From NCBI GenBank assembly GCA_029821735.1, contig JALGSU010000020.1, forward strand, positions 62,001 to 126,000: a DNA stretch of 64,000 nt, read 5' to 3'. The translations under genes were made by a program, and so were the position numbers. Under the pieces are notes generated by a model. That model did not search any database and was not told the origin of the DNA. It worked only from the letters and a program-made list of their open reading frames with translations. Below, in pieces: positions 35,272 through 43,210 of the stretch (its first letter is position 1; each line of letters starts with the position of its first letter). The stretch is from Candidatus Zipacnadia bacterium (GTDB lineage Bacteria; Armatimonadota; Zipacnadia; Zipacnadales; UBA5352).

Positions 35272-36120
35272 TCAGACCTGGAAGCCCTTGAGGAAGTCCA
35301 CAGCGGTCTGGATGTCGGCCACCGGGTTCTCGCCGACCTCGCGCTCGATGGCGTGGTAGCCGTCGAAGCCCTTGTCAGCCAGCAGGCGGATGTAGCGATC
35401 CCAGTCCACCCAGCCGGTGCCGAAAGCGACTTCCTGGCGCTGGCCGTCGTCATGTACCAGCGCGTCCTTGGCGTGGGTGTGCACCACGTACTCACCCACC
35501 ATGTTGATGCCCTCGACCGGCTGGAAGAGATCCATCCACTTCTGCTTGTCGAATGCCTCGCCGCGCTCCTGAGCGTATCTCGCGGGCCACAGGATCAGGT
35601 TCGCCGGGTCCCAGTTGATGCGGATCGCGTCGCTGCCGATGGTCTCGATGAGACGCTTGAGCACGTAGGGTGGCTCGGGGCCGGTCTCGATGGCCAGGCA
35701 GGCGCCCGTCGCCTCGCCGTGCTTGGCGATGATCTCGTGGTGGCGCAGGTGGTTCTGCCAACCGGGATCGGTCTCGTCCTCGGGCATGATGCCCACGTGG
35801 CCCTGCCAGATCGCACATTCGAGGTCGGCGGAGAGTTCCAGAACCCGCCGCGCTTCTTCGAGAGCCTCGGTGCAGTCGTCTTCCTCGAGGTGCACGCCGC
35901 CACCCCAGGCCGAGACTGCGGAGATTTCCAGACCGAGACCATTCAGGTACTTGAGCAGGTCCTTGCGGGCCTGCTTGTCGAGGTTCTCGGGAGCGAAGGC
36001 TCCGCCGCCGACGGACAGGTGAACGCCAGTTGCGCCCATCTCGGCAATTTTCTCAAAGCCGAGTTCGGGTGTTTCCATGCGCAGGCTGCCGAGCATGACA
36101 GCTATCTTCAGGTTCGCCAT
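35272..36120 (-). CDS. Sugar phosphate isomerase/epimerase (AP endonuclease 2-like TIM barrel)
   Basis: A 282-residue TIM-barrel protein: LKIAVMLGSLRMETPELGFEKIAEMGATGVHLSVGG, GLEISAVSAWGG, LAIETGPEPPY (metal Glu), IRINWDPANLI (Asp), YVVHTHAKDA (His-x-His) and YHAIEREVG (Glu). The ligand set fits the xylose-isomerase-like family that interconverts keto sugars, inosose or hydroxypyruvate. Substrate unknown. The ATG at 36120 has CGGAGGCG upstream; the open frame runs to 36147. It is downstream of the glnA terminator and probably has its own promoter. Confidence 0.82.
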   Translation of the reverse strand: MANLKIAVMLGSLRMETPELGFEKIAEMGATGVHLSVGGGAFAPENLDKQARKDLLKYLNGLGLEISAVSAWGGGVHLEEDDCTEALEEARRVLELSADLECAIWQGHVGIMPEDETDPGWQNHLRHHEIIAKHGEATGACLAIETGPEPPYVLKRLIETIGSDAIRINWDPANLILWPARYAQERGEAFDKQKWMDLFQPVEGINMVGEYVVHTHAKDALVHDDGQRQEVAFGTGWVDWDRYIRLLADKGFDGYHAIEREVGENPVADIQTAVDFLKGFQV

Positions 36121-36212
36121 ATTGCGCCTCCGTTGAGCGTGTCTCATTCGTTACGTCGGGCTGGGTTTCGCCGCCATAAGCCGGGCACCTCCCGGGACCC
36201 TCTGACAAAGCG

Positions 36213-36241
36213 CGACCCCCGGGCCCCAGGCCCGGGGGTCG
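36213..36241 (-). terminator. Terminator after glnA
   Basis: A perfect 13-bp GC stem (36213-36225 with 36229-36241) closes a three-base loop; on the minus strand CGCTTTGTC follows. It lies 47 bases beyond the glnA stop. Confidence 0.7.
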
Positions 36242-36287
36242 ACGAACGTCCAGCCGGGGGAAATGTCACTCCCCCTTAATCTAGATA

Positions 36288-37664
36288 CTACAAGACCGGG
36301 AGGTATTCCTCAAGCTCCCAACTGGTAACTTGAGAGCGGTACCGGTCCCACTCGATGCGCTTGTTCTCGAGGATCTTCTCGTGAAGTTCGTCGCCCAGAG
36401 TGCGGCGCACGACTTCACTTCCCTCCATCTCGGTGATGGCCTCGCTCAGGCTTCCGGGCAGAGCGCCGATGCCCAACTCGCGGCGTCGCTCGGCGCCCAT
36501 TTCGTAGCAGTTCTCCTCGACCGGCGGGCGCAGTTCATACTCATTCTCGATGCCCTCGAGACCGGCGGCCAGCATGACGCCGAATGCCAGATAGGGGTTG
36601 CATGCCGGATCGGGCGAGCGATACTCGAGCCGCGTGGCCTTCTCGTTGCCAGGCTGGTAGCCGGGAATCCGAATCAGGTCCGACCGGTTGCGCAGCGCCC
36701 ATGAGATGTACACCGGGGCTTCGTAACCGGGCACCAGGCGCTTGTAGGAGTTCACCCACTGGTTCGTGATCAGCGTGATTTCGCGCGCGTGTGCGAGCAG
36801 GCCGGCGGTGAACTGCTTGCCGGTCGTCGACAGACCGTACTCGTCATCGGCGTCGAAGAATGCATTGCTGTCGTCGCTGAAGAGCGACTGGTGCACATGC
36901 ATGCCCGACCCGTTCTCGCTGGCGATGGGCTTGGGCATGAAGGTGGCATGCACGTTGTGGCGCATGGCAACTTCCTTCACCACGAGGCGATAGGTCATAG
37001 CGTTGTCGGCCATGGTGAGCGCGTCGGTGTAGTCGAGATCGATCTCGTGCTGGCTGGGAGCCACCTCGTGGTGCGAGTAGTCGACCGAGATACCCATCTC
37101 CTGGAGGGTCATAACGGTGTCGCGGCGCAAGTCGGCGGCGACGTCCAGCGGCGTGAGGTCGAAGTAGCCGCCGTCATCGAGGGTCACCGGTGGCGCGCTC
37201 TTGTCCTGGAAGTAGAAGTATTCCAGCTCCGGTCCGACGTAGTAGGTGAAGCCCTTCCCCTCAGCGCGCATGAGTTGGCGCTTGAGCACATTGCGCGGGT
37301 CGAACTCGTAGGGCCGACCGTCGGGATGCTGCACGTCGCAGATCATGCGCGCGACGGGGTGCTCCGTGCCGCGCCAGGGCAGCATGGTGAAGGTGTTCGG
37401 GTCGGGCATGGCCATCATGTCGCTCTCGTCAATTCGGGCGAAGCCCTGAATCGACGAGCCGTCAAAACCGCGCCCATTCTCGAGCGCGTCCTCAAGCTTC
37501 TCCGCCGTGATGGCGAAGCTTTTGAGCACGCCGAGTACGTCAGTAAACCACAGGCGGACGAACTTGACCTTGTGCTCGCGAGCCTGCTCCAGCGCGTCAG
37601 CCGTAGCCTGCTCGCGCTTGGCTTCTCGCTCACCGAGCGTGCATCCGTGTTCGTTTATACTCAT
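36288..37664 (-). CDS. glnA: Glutamine synthetase, type I
   Basis: A 458-residue GSI: beta-grasp start VKFVRLWFTDVLGVLKSFAITAEKLEDAL, the loop NGRGFDGSSIQGFARIDESDMMAMPD, metal and substrate residues in GPELEYFYF, HHEVAPSQHEIDLDY, GSGMHVHQSLF, NRSDLIRIPGY and RLEYRSPDPACNPYLAF. It makes glutamine from glutamate, ammonia and ATP in the cytoplasm. I do not see the Tyr adenylylation loop of GSI-beta, so it is probably the feedback-regulated GSI-alpha type. Its ATG overlaps the htrA stop in an ATGA, so translation may be coupled to htrA, an unusual pairing. Confidence 0.96.
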   Translation of the reverse strand: MSINEHGCTLGEREAKREQATADALEQAREHKVKFVRLWFTDVLGVLKSFAITAEKLEDALENGRGFDGSSIQGFARIDESDMMAMPDPNTFTMLPWRGTEHPVARMICDVQHPDGRPYEFDPRNVLKRQLMRAEGKGFTYYVGPELEYFYFQDKSAPPVTLDDGGYFDLTPLDVAADLRRDTVMTLQEMGISVDYSHHEVAPSQHEIDLDYTDALTMADNAMTYRLVVKEVAMRHNVHATFMPKPIASENGSGMHVHQSLFSDDSNAFFDADDEYGLSTTGKQFTAGLLAHAREITLITNQWVNSYKRLVPGYEAPVYISWALRNRSDLIRIPGYQPGNEKATRLEYRSPDPACNPYLAFGVMLAAGLEGIENEYELRPPVEENCYEMGAERRRELGIGALPGSLSEAITEMEGSEVVRRTLGDELHEKILENKRIEWDRYRSQVTSWELEEYLPVL

Positions 37665-38818
37665 ATTCCCTTGATCGCCCTCCCGTTTTGTCCGGCTGGC
37701 TGTTGGCTGATGGTAACGTTCGCTGACATGCGTTGCTGGCCACGGTAGAGGTCCACACTGACCGTCGCCCCTATCTCTGCCTTCATGACAATGGCTATGA
37801 GCTGATTGACCGTATTGACCGTCTGACCGTCCCAGCCGACGATGACGTCGCCCGGCTGCAGCCCCGCGAGGTGAGCTGGCTGGTCACGGTACATGCGCTC
37901 GATCAACGCCCCGGAGTTCACACCGAGGCCCAGCCGCTGCACGAGCCGCGGAGTCAGGTCGCGCGGGATAATGCCGATCCACCCGCGGGCGACCTGGCCG
38001 GTCTGAATCAACTCGCGCGCTATCGGCTGGGCGACGTTGCTCGGCACCGCGAAGCCGATGCCCTCCGAGCCGCCCCCCTGGCTGGCGATGGCGGTGTTGA
38101 TGCCGATCAGCTCGCCGCGCAAGTTCACCAGAGGCCCGCCACTGTTGCCCGGATTGATGGCCGCGTCAGTCTGGATGAAGTCTTCTTCGCTGGTAATGCC
38201 AATGCCGGTACGGCCGGTCGCGCTCACGATTCCGGCGGTGACCGTCTGGCGCAGGCCCAGCGGGGACCCGATCGCCACGATCCACTCGCCCACGCGCAAC
38301 TCCTCGGCGTTGCCCCAGCGCGTCCACGGCAGGTTCTGGCCCTCGATCTTCACGACAGCCAGGTCGGTGGCAGGATCCGCACCGAGAAGCGTCCCGTCGA
38401 GTTCGCTGTCATCCGCCAGCGTCACCTTGATCTCGCTGGCTCCCGCAACCACGTGGTTGTTGGTGAGCACGTGTCCTTCGGAGGAGATGAGTACGCCCGA
38501 GCCGAGCGAATGCACCTCCCGGTCCGGCTGGCGCATGACACGGTCGCCGCCTCCGAAGAAGTCGCGGAACATCGGCGGGACGACGCTCGTGCGTCCGGGG
38601 ATGATCGTCGTCGTGGAGATGTTGACGACGGCAGGACCGACAACGCGGGCTACGGCTGCGAAAGCGGTGCTGAGGTTCTCGGCGGCGGCGATGGCTTGCT
38701 GTTCTTCGGCGGTGAAGCCCTGTGCGGCGAGAGGTGGAGGGGCAGAGGCAATGAGGCTAAGGGCGAAGACGGCTAACAGCAAATCAGGTAAACATCGGCG
38801 CGGCACACAGAATGACAT
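37661..38818 (-). CDS. HtrA/DegP-family serine protease with PDZ domain
   Basis: A 385-residue exported protease of family S1C. A signal peptide or membrane anchor spans about 11-33. The catalytic triad is His122 (TNNHVVAG), Asp152 (TDLAVVKI) and Ser226 (GNSGGPL). One PDZ domain (about 285-385) contains LQPGDVIVGWDGQTVNTVNQL. It degrades or refolds damaged envelope proteins. A long leader of about 190 bases separates the predicted promoter (39018-39046) from the ATG. The stop overlaps the glnA start by four bases. Confidence 0.93.
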   Translation of the reverse strand: MSFCVPRRCLPDLLLAVFALSLIASAPPPLAAQGFTAEEQQAIAAAENLSTAFAAVARVVGPAVVNISTTTIIPGRTSVVPPMFRDFFGGGDRVMRQPDREVHSLGSGVLISSEGHVLTNNHVVAGASEIKVTLADDSELDGTLLGADPATDLAVVKIEGQNLPWTRWGNAEELRVGEWIVAIGSPLGLRQTVTAGIVSATGRTGIGITSEEDFIQTDAAINPGNSGGPLVNLRGELIGINTAIASQGGGSEGIGFAVPSNVAQPIARELIQTGQVARGWIGIIPRDLTPRLVQRLGLGVNSGALIERMYRDQPAHLAGLQPGDVIVGWDGQTVNTVNQLIAIVMKAEIGATVSVDLYRGQQRMSANVTISQQPAGQNGRAIKGI

Positions 38819-39017
38819 CGTGACCCCCTTCTTCTCGAGGGAACCTCGTGGCGGTGGCGCAAACAGCGGCGGCTGAAGTGGCCGCCGGGCGGGGCGTCAA
38901 CGGGGCAATCGCAATGGGTAGTGCAGGCATTTCGCACCGTTTGCGCGAAACAACATAACGCGCCCGGGCTACTGTCGCTGAGACTGACAGGAGGTCCCGG
39001 CCGCGTCGTCTCCAATT

Positions 39018-39046
39018 AACATAGCGGACGGCGCACCGTCTGTCAA
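39018..39046 (-). promoter_or_regulatory. htrA-glnA promoter with dyad in the spacer
   Basis: On the minus strand TTGACA (39046-39041) and TATGTT (39023-39018) are exactly 17 bases apart. The spacer contains the dyad GACGG-TGCG-CCGTC (39027-39040), a possible operator for an envelope-stress or nitrogen regulator. The 317-base region 38819-39135 holds this promoter and the leader; I see no RNA gene or small protein in it. Confidence 0.6.
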
Positions 39047-39135
39047 GGTGTGCCTGCTGGAATGTGTACGAAGCGGCACCTTAAGCACCAGAGCATAGCC
39101 ACAACACCGCATATTGCAGAACGATCGGGTGAGAC

Positions 39136-39966
39136 ATGCAACGACCGCTGGGGATAAGCACAAGTCTGCTGGACAAGGAATTTGAGCCATCATTACTCGG
39201 CGAGGTGGCGGCGCGGGGGATCACAAAGCTCGAAATGTTCGCGGCGACCGACATCAGCTACTTCGAAAGTGACGAGGCCGTCGCGGCGCTGCGCGCTGAG
39301 GCCGACCGCGTGGGCGTCAACTTCTGGTCGGTGCACGCGCCGTTCGTCGGCCAGGACCTGAGCACTCCCGAGGAGTTAGAGCGACGGGCGGCCGTGCAGA
39401 CGGCAATTCGCGCACTGGAGATCGGGGCAGCTCTCGGCTGTCAACTGATGGTCGTGCACGCGGGCAGGAGCATCGGCGAGGCCGATGAAGTCGAGACGCG
39501 CCGCCGGCAGGCGATCCGCTCAATCAACGAGTTGTGCAAGCTCACCTCGCAACGGGGGCTGGGGCTGGCCGTCGAGTATCTGCCCACAAACGGGCCTCAC
39601 TTGGGCAACTCCAGTGCGGGCATGTTCGATCTCCTGCGTGTGGTGGACGGGCAGCCGGCCGTGTGCATGGATACGAACCACACCAACTTGGGCGAGACGC
39701 TCGCCGACGCGATGCGAGCACTTGGCGACCGCATCGGCACGCTGCACATCTCCGACAACGACGGGATCGCCGAGCGCCACGTCATGCCCGGCGAGGGCAG
39801 CATCGACTGGCCGCAGTTCATGCAGCTCCTCGACGAGATCGGGTATGCCGGGCCGCTGATGTATGAGGCGTCGAACAGCGGGGAGACCATCCTTGAGCGG
39901 CTGGACCTCGTGGTCACCAGCGCGCGCGAGCATCTCGGATGGGAGCCCCCCTATGGCCAGGCGTAG
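39136..39966 (+). CDS. Sugar phosphate isomerase/epimerase (TIM barrel)
   Basis: A 276-residue xylose-isomerase-like TIM-barrel protein: [80 protein letters not shown] (metal Asp and His), [25 protein letters not shown] and [10 protein letters not shown]. The set of Glu, Asp and His ligands suggests an active epimerase or isomerase; substrate unknown. It is a second, distinct copy of the family of the 35272 gene. ATG at 39136 has a weak upstream site. The next gene starts inside its last 14 bases. Confidence 0.8.
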   Translation: MQRPLGISTSLLDKEFEPSLLGEVAARGITKLEMFAATDISYFESDEAVAALRAEADRVGVNFWSVHAPFVGQDLSTPEELERRAAVQTAIRALEIGAALGCQLMVVHAGRSIGEADEVETRRRQAIRSINELCKLTSQRGLGLAVEYLPTNGPHLGNSSAGMFDLLRVVDGQPAVCMDTNHTNLGETLADAMRALGDRIGTLHISDNDGIAERHVMPGEGSIDWPQFMQLLDEIGYAGPLMYEASNSGETILERLDLVVTSAREHLGWEPPYGQA

Positions 39967-40691
39967 GAAGCCACCCGTCGACCAGATCGTCCAGGCCGAC
40001 TGTGTGGCCGAACTCGCCCGCATGCCGGACGAGTGCTTCGATATGTGCTTCGCCGACCCCCCCTACAACCTGCAGTTGCAGGGCGAGTTGCACCGCCCCG
40101 ATCGCAGCCGGGTCAACGGCGTCGAGGACACCTGGGACCAGTTTGATTCCATGAGCGCCTACGATGAGTTTACCGCCGCGTGGATGAGCGAAGTCAAGCG
40201 GGCGCTCAAACCCAACGGCACGCTGTGGGTCATCGGCACCTACCACAACATCTACCGCGTGGGCAAGGTCCTTCAGGACTTGGGCTTCTGGATTCTCAAC
40301 GATGTGACCTGGGTGAAGAAGAACCCGATGCCGAACTTCCGAGGTGTGCGTTTCACCAACGCCACGGAGAGTCTCATCTGGGCGGTGCGCGATCAAGAGC
40401 GCAAAGACTACACCTTCAACTATGCGCTGATGAAGGAGCGCAACGAGGGCAAGCAGATGCGCTCGGACTGGCGGTTCAACCTCTGCACGGGCAACGAGCG
40501 CATCAAGGATTGCGACGGGCAGAAGGTCCACTCCACGCAGAAGCCCGAGGCGCTCGACCGCGGCCGTGTGCAAGAAACTCGGGCGACACTACGTTGGGAT
40601 CGAGATTGACGAGGGTTACGTGAAGGTTGCCCGCAAGCGTCTGCGAGGCGTCACCGAGGGCGAGTGGTTGGCCGAAGAGGACCCCGCCTAG
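39953..40691 (+). pseudogene. Beta-class N6-adenine/N4-cytosine DNA methyltransferase, broken by an internal deletion
   Basis: The first part encodes a CcrM/HinfI-like methyltransferase: catalytic motif IV is ADPPYN (34-39), followed by [47 protein letters not shown] and [10 protein letters not shown]. After KPEAL the frame becomes nonsense and stops at 40609, while [28 protein letters not shown] and the family C-terminus continue in another frame to 40691. In this class the SAM-binding motif I (DPFxGxG) lies exactly between these two parts, so about 24 codons including motif I are missing at about 40558. The product should be inactive. ATG at 39953 overlaps the isomerase gene by 14 bases. 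Confidence 0.8.
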
Positions 40692-41827
40692 ATCTGCATG
40701 GTGAGCTGGCTGTCGGGGTCGCGACGTGGATAGAAGCGGCCGCCCAGCGCGAGGAAGTTGCGCGCGCGATCCACTCGCACCCCGAGCATTCCGAGCTGCT
40801 TGAGTGAGGTCAGGCGCACCTGCTCGCGGGCGAAGACGATGCTCTCCACGCAGGTCGGCCCGATGCCGGGCACCCGCAGCAGCTCCCACCGCTCTGCCGC
40901 GTTCACCTCGATAGGAAACAGGTCCGCACGCGCCTCCGCCGACGCCAGCTTCGGGTCGGTCTCGATGGGCAGCATGTCGTCCTCGTCGAAGACGATCTCT
41001 CCAGGCTCGAAGCCATACGCGCGCAGCAGAAGTTCCACCTGATAGAGCCGGTGCTCACGGGCCAGCGGCGTCGCCTCACGGTCTGCGAACGGCGTGTCCT
41101 CGATCGGCGTGAACGCCGAAAAGTGCACTCGTCGCAGACCGACTTGGGCGAGCAGATGCCAGGTGATATCCACGAGCTGCCGATCGGTCTCGCCAGCCGC
41201 GCCGACCACGAACTGGGTGGTCACGCCGTCGGGCACCTGGCCGGGCGCGATCAGCCCCACCGCCTGCCGCAGAGGCTTCATGAGGTGGCGCGGCAACGAC
41301 TTTGCCGGGCAGACCGTCGAGACCAGTTCCGGAGTGGGCACCTCCATGTTCAGCGACAGTCGGTCGGCGATCTGCGCCGCGCTCATGATCGCGGGTTCGG
41401 AGACCCCGGGCATAAGCTTGAGGTGGATATGGCCGCGGAAACCATGCTGGTGACGGAGGATGGTGGCGGTCTCGATCATGCGATCGACGGTGGAGTCGGT
41501 GTCACCGACGATCCCTGAACTGAGCATGAAGCCCTCGATCAGGCCTGCCTGCTTGAGTTCGGCGGCCAGGCGGGCGAGTTCGTCGGGGCGGAAGCTGGCG
41601 CGCTCCTGACTGCGGCTGCAGCGCAACGGGCAGAACAGGCAGTCGTAGCTGCAGGCGTTGGAGAGCAGGACCTTGAGGACGTGCATACTGCTGCCATCGG
41701 CGGCGAGCGCCTCGTAGATGGCGCCTGAACCGTCAGGGATGGCCTCTTGTGCGAGGACGGTGGACGGCGCGCTCACATCATAGCGCGCTGCGGCACCAAG
41801 GAGTTTGAGCTTGTCTGCATATTCCAC
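40688..41827 (-). CDS. Radical SAM protein, putative DNA modification/repair (TIGR03916-like)
   Basis: A 379-residue radical SAM enzyme. The 4Fe-4S ligands are Cys59, Cys63 and Cys66 in LSNACSYDCLFCPLRC (CX3CX2C). The C-terminal part (about 310-365) has a helix-hairpin-helix (LLRVPGIGPTCVESIVFAREQ) for DNA binding and ends DSQLTMQI. The family is annotated as putative DNA modification or repair and usually pairs with a uracil-glycosylase-like gene (TIGR03915), not seen here. The start is GTG at 41827 with GGGAG upstream, just after a strong promoter. Its stop and that of the convergent methyltransferase gene share the bases CTAG at 40688-40691. Confidence 0.85.
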   Translation of the reverse strand: MEYADKLKLLGAAARYDVSAPSTVLAQEAIPDGSGAIYEALAADGSSMHVLKVLLSNACSYDCLFCPLRCSRSQERASFRPDELARLAAELKQAGLIEGFMLSSGIVGDTDSTVDRMIETATILRHQHGFRGHIHLKLMPGVSEPAIMSAAQIADRLSLNMEVPTPELVSTVCPAKSLPRHLMKPLRQAVGLIAPGQVPDGVTTQFVVGAAGETDRQLVDITWHLLAQVGLRRVHFSAFTPIEDTPFADREATPLAREHRLYQVELLLRAYGFEPGEIVFDEDDMLPIETDPKLASAEARADLFPIEVNAAERWELLRVPGIGPTCVESIVFAREQVRLTSLKQLGMLGVRVDRARNFLALGGRFYPRRDPDSQLTMQI

Positions 41828-41846
41828 TGCGTTTCTCCCTGGGGCT

Positions 41847-41874
41847 ATTATACAGCAACCGCGCGGAATGTGAA
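41847..41874 (-). promoter_or_regulatory. Promoter for the radical SAM gene
   Basis: On the minus strand TTCACA (41874-41869) and a full TATAAT (41852-41847), 16 bases apart. Transcription would start near 41840, about 13 bases before the GTG. Confidence 0.55.
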
Positions 41875-41898
41875 ATGACCGGCTGCCGGCGGTCGCGG

Positions 41899-43059
41899 TC
41901 AGCTGATGACGACCTCGCCGTCATCGGTGTAGCCCAGCGAGAAGAACGTGAGGCGCCAGGCGTTGCGGGGACCATGCGCCGCCGAGCGATACGCCCGCCC
42001 ACCGACCCGTAGTGTCTCTCCGGCGAAGCCCAGTTGCGGGTGGTAGTATGGCTGGTCGGACAGCCATTCATCGGGAACTGGATCGACGTCGCTGTCGTAC
42101 GGACGCAACCCCTCGAAGTTCAGCGGGTCGCCCGACGCGGACCAGCCCAGGTTCAGCAACAGCACGTAGCGGCGCCGCACCGCATCGAAGACCACGCAGG
42201 GGGACTCGCGATGATCTTGCGCGGGCGCTGACCGATCGGCGTCGGCAAAGACCACCCCGGCCTGCTGCCAGTGCGCGAAGTCCTCGGTGACGGCGGCGGC
42301 GATGCCGCGCGCACCCGTGGCGTAGACAATCCAGCGGGCGTTTGGCGGGTCATAGAGAACGCATGGGTCACTGCCATCCATGACCGGTGGCCCGTCGTGC
42401 TTGCGCCAGTCGTAGAGGTCATCGGACACCGCCAGGCCGACTGCGCTCTGTGCGGCCTGGCTGTCTCCTGCATAGAACATCCACCAGCGACCGGCCTGCT
42501 GCACCACCTGTGGCGCCCGGATCGCGTCCGCGTCGAAGCTGCCCGGCTGGCCCACGCTGAGCACGTGTCCCTCCAGTCGCCAGTCCAGCAGGTCCTCGGA
42601 GACGCTGTGCGTGAGGCGTTCCGCGCCGCCCGTCGAGAACATGTGCCACAGGCCGCCATCGTCGCGGGCGAAGCAGTGATCGCTGACGAACTCATCGGGC
42701 GGAGCCCAGGCGACCTTGCGGTGGTTGGCGTGGAAGTCGTCGAGCAGGGCGGCGCGCTCCCAGCGACTGCGAGTGGCGGGCGGGCCGGGCGCCGGCAGAT
42801 CGGCCTCCTCGAGGATCTCCTCATCGTCCGCATACCGGACCATCAGTCCGCCGCAGCGTTCGCACACGCCCGCCTGTTCGAGGACCGTCTGGCGGCGTCC
42901 GCAGAAGCCGCAGGTCTGCATCACCGGCTGGGCGAGCAGTTCCGGCTGCGGCTGACCCTTGGGCGGCCTGCGTCGGCGTTTGCGACCGCCCCGCCGCCTG
43001 CGCTCGGCGTCGGGAAGATCGATGGGCAGCCTCGGTTGGTCATCGGGTTCGCGTTTCAT
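41899..43059 (-). CDS. Glycosyl-hydrolase 32/43-like beta-propeller with N-terminal zinc ribbon
   Basis: A 386-residue protein without a signal peptide. It opens with a very basic stretch (RRRRGGRKRRRRPPKG, about 20-35), then a zinc ribbon with Cys50, Cys53, Cys66 and Cys69. Residues about 100-385 are a five-bladed propeller of the GH32/43/62 clan type: repeated blades with FARDDGGLWHMFSTGG, IRAPQVVQQAGRWWMFYAGD, GSDPCVLYDPPNARWIVYATGA and ESPCVVFDAVRRRYVLLL. The catalytic acids cannot be assigned with certainty. A cytoplasmic, nucleic-acid-like binding N-terminus on a glycosidase-like fold is odd. ATG at 43059; a binding site is not obvious. Confidence 0.65.
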   Translation of the reverse strand: MKREPDDQPRLPIDLPDAERRRRGGRKRRRRPPKGQPQPELLAQPVMQTCGFCGRRQTVLEQAGVCERCGGLMVRYADDEEILEEADLPAPGPPATRSRWERAALLDDFHANHRKVAWAPPDEFVSDHCFARDDGGLWHMFSTGGAERLTHSVSEDLLDWRLEGHVLSVGQPGSFDADAIRAPQVVQQAGRWWMFYAGDSQAAQSAVGLAVSDDLYDWRKHDGPPVMDGSDPCVLYDPPNARWIVYATGARGIAAAVTEDFAHWQQAGVVFADADRSAPAQDHRESPCVVFDAVRRRYVLLLNLGWSASGDPLNFEGLRPYDSDVDPVPDEWLSDQPYYHPQLGFAGETLRVGGRAYRSAAHGPRNAWRLTFFSLGYTDDGEVVIS

Positions 43060-43210
43060 GGCGAATGGCGAGGTTCGCCGAAGCGCACGCCGGCACCTAC
43101 GAGTGCGCAAACCGATCACCTCAGCCGCCGGCAGGGAGGGCACACACAGGCGGCAAGCGAAGCTCGCATATGTATGCGACCGACCGCACCATGTGCGAGG
43201 GAGACAAGCG

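Noticed and set aside
38773-39015. A Cys-rich 80-codon frame upstream of htrA
   Set aside because: It would start almost at the predicted transcript start with no ribosome binding site and overlaps the htrA start out of frame. It is more likely untranslated leader.
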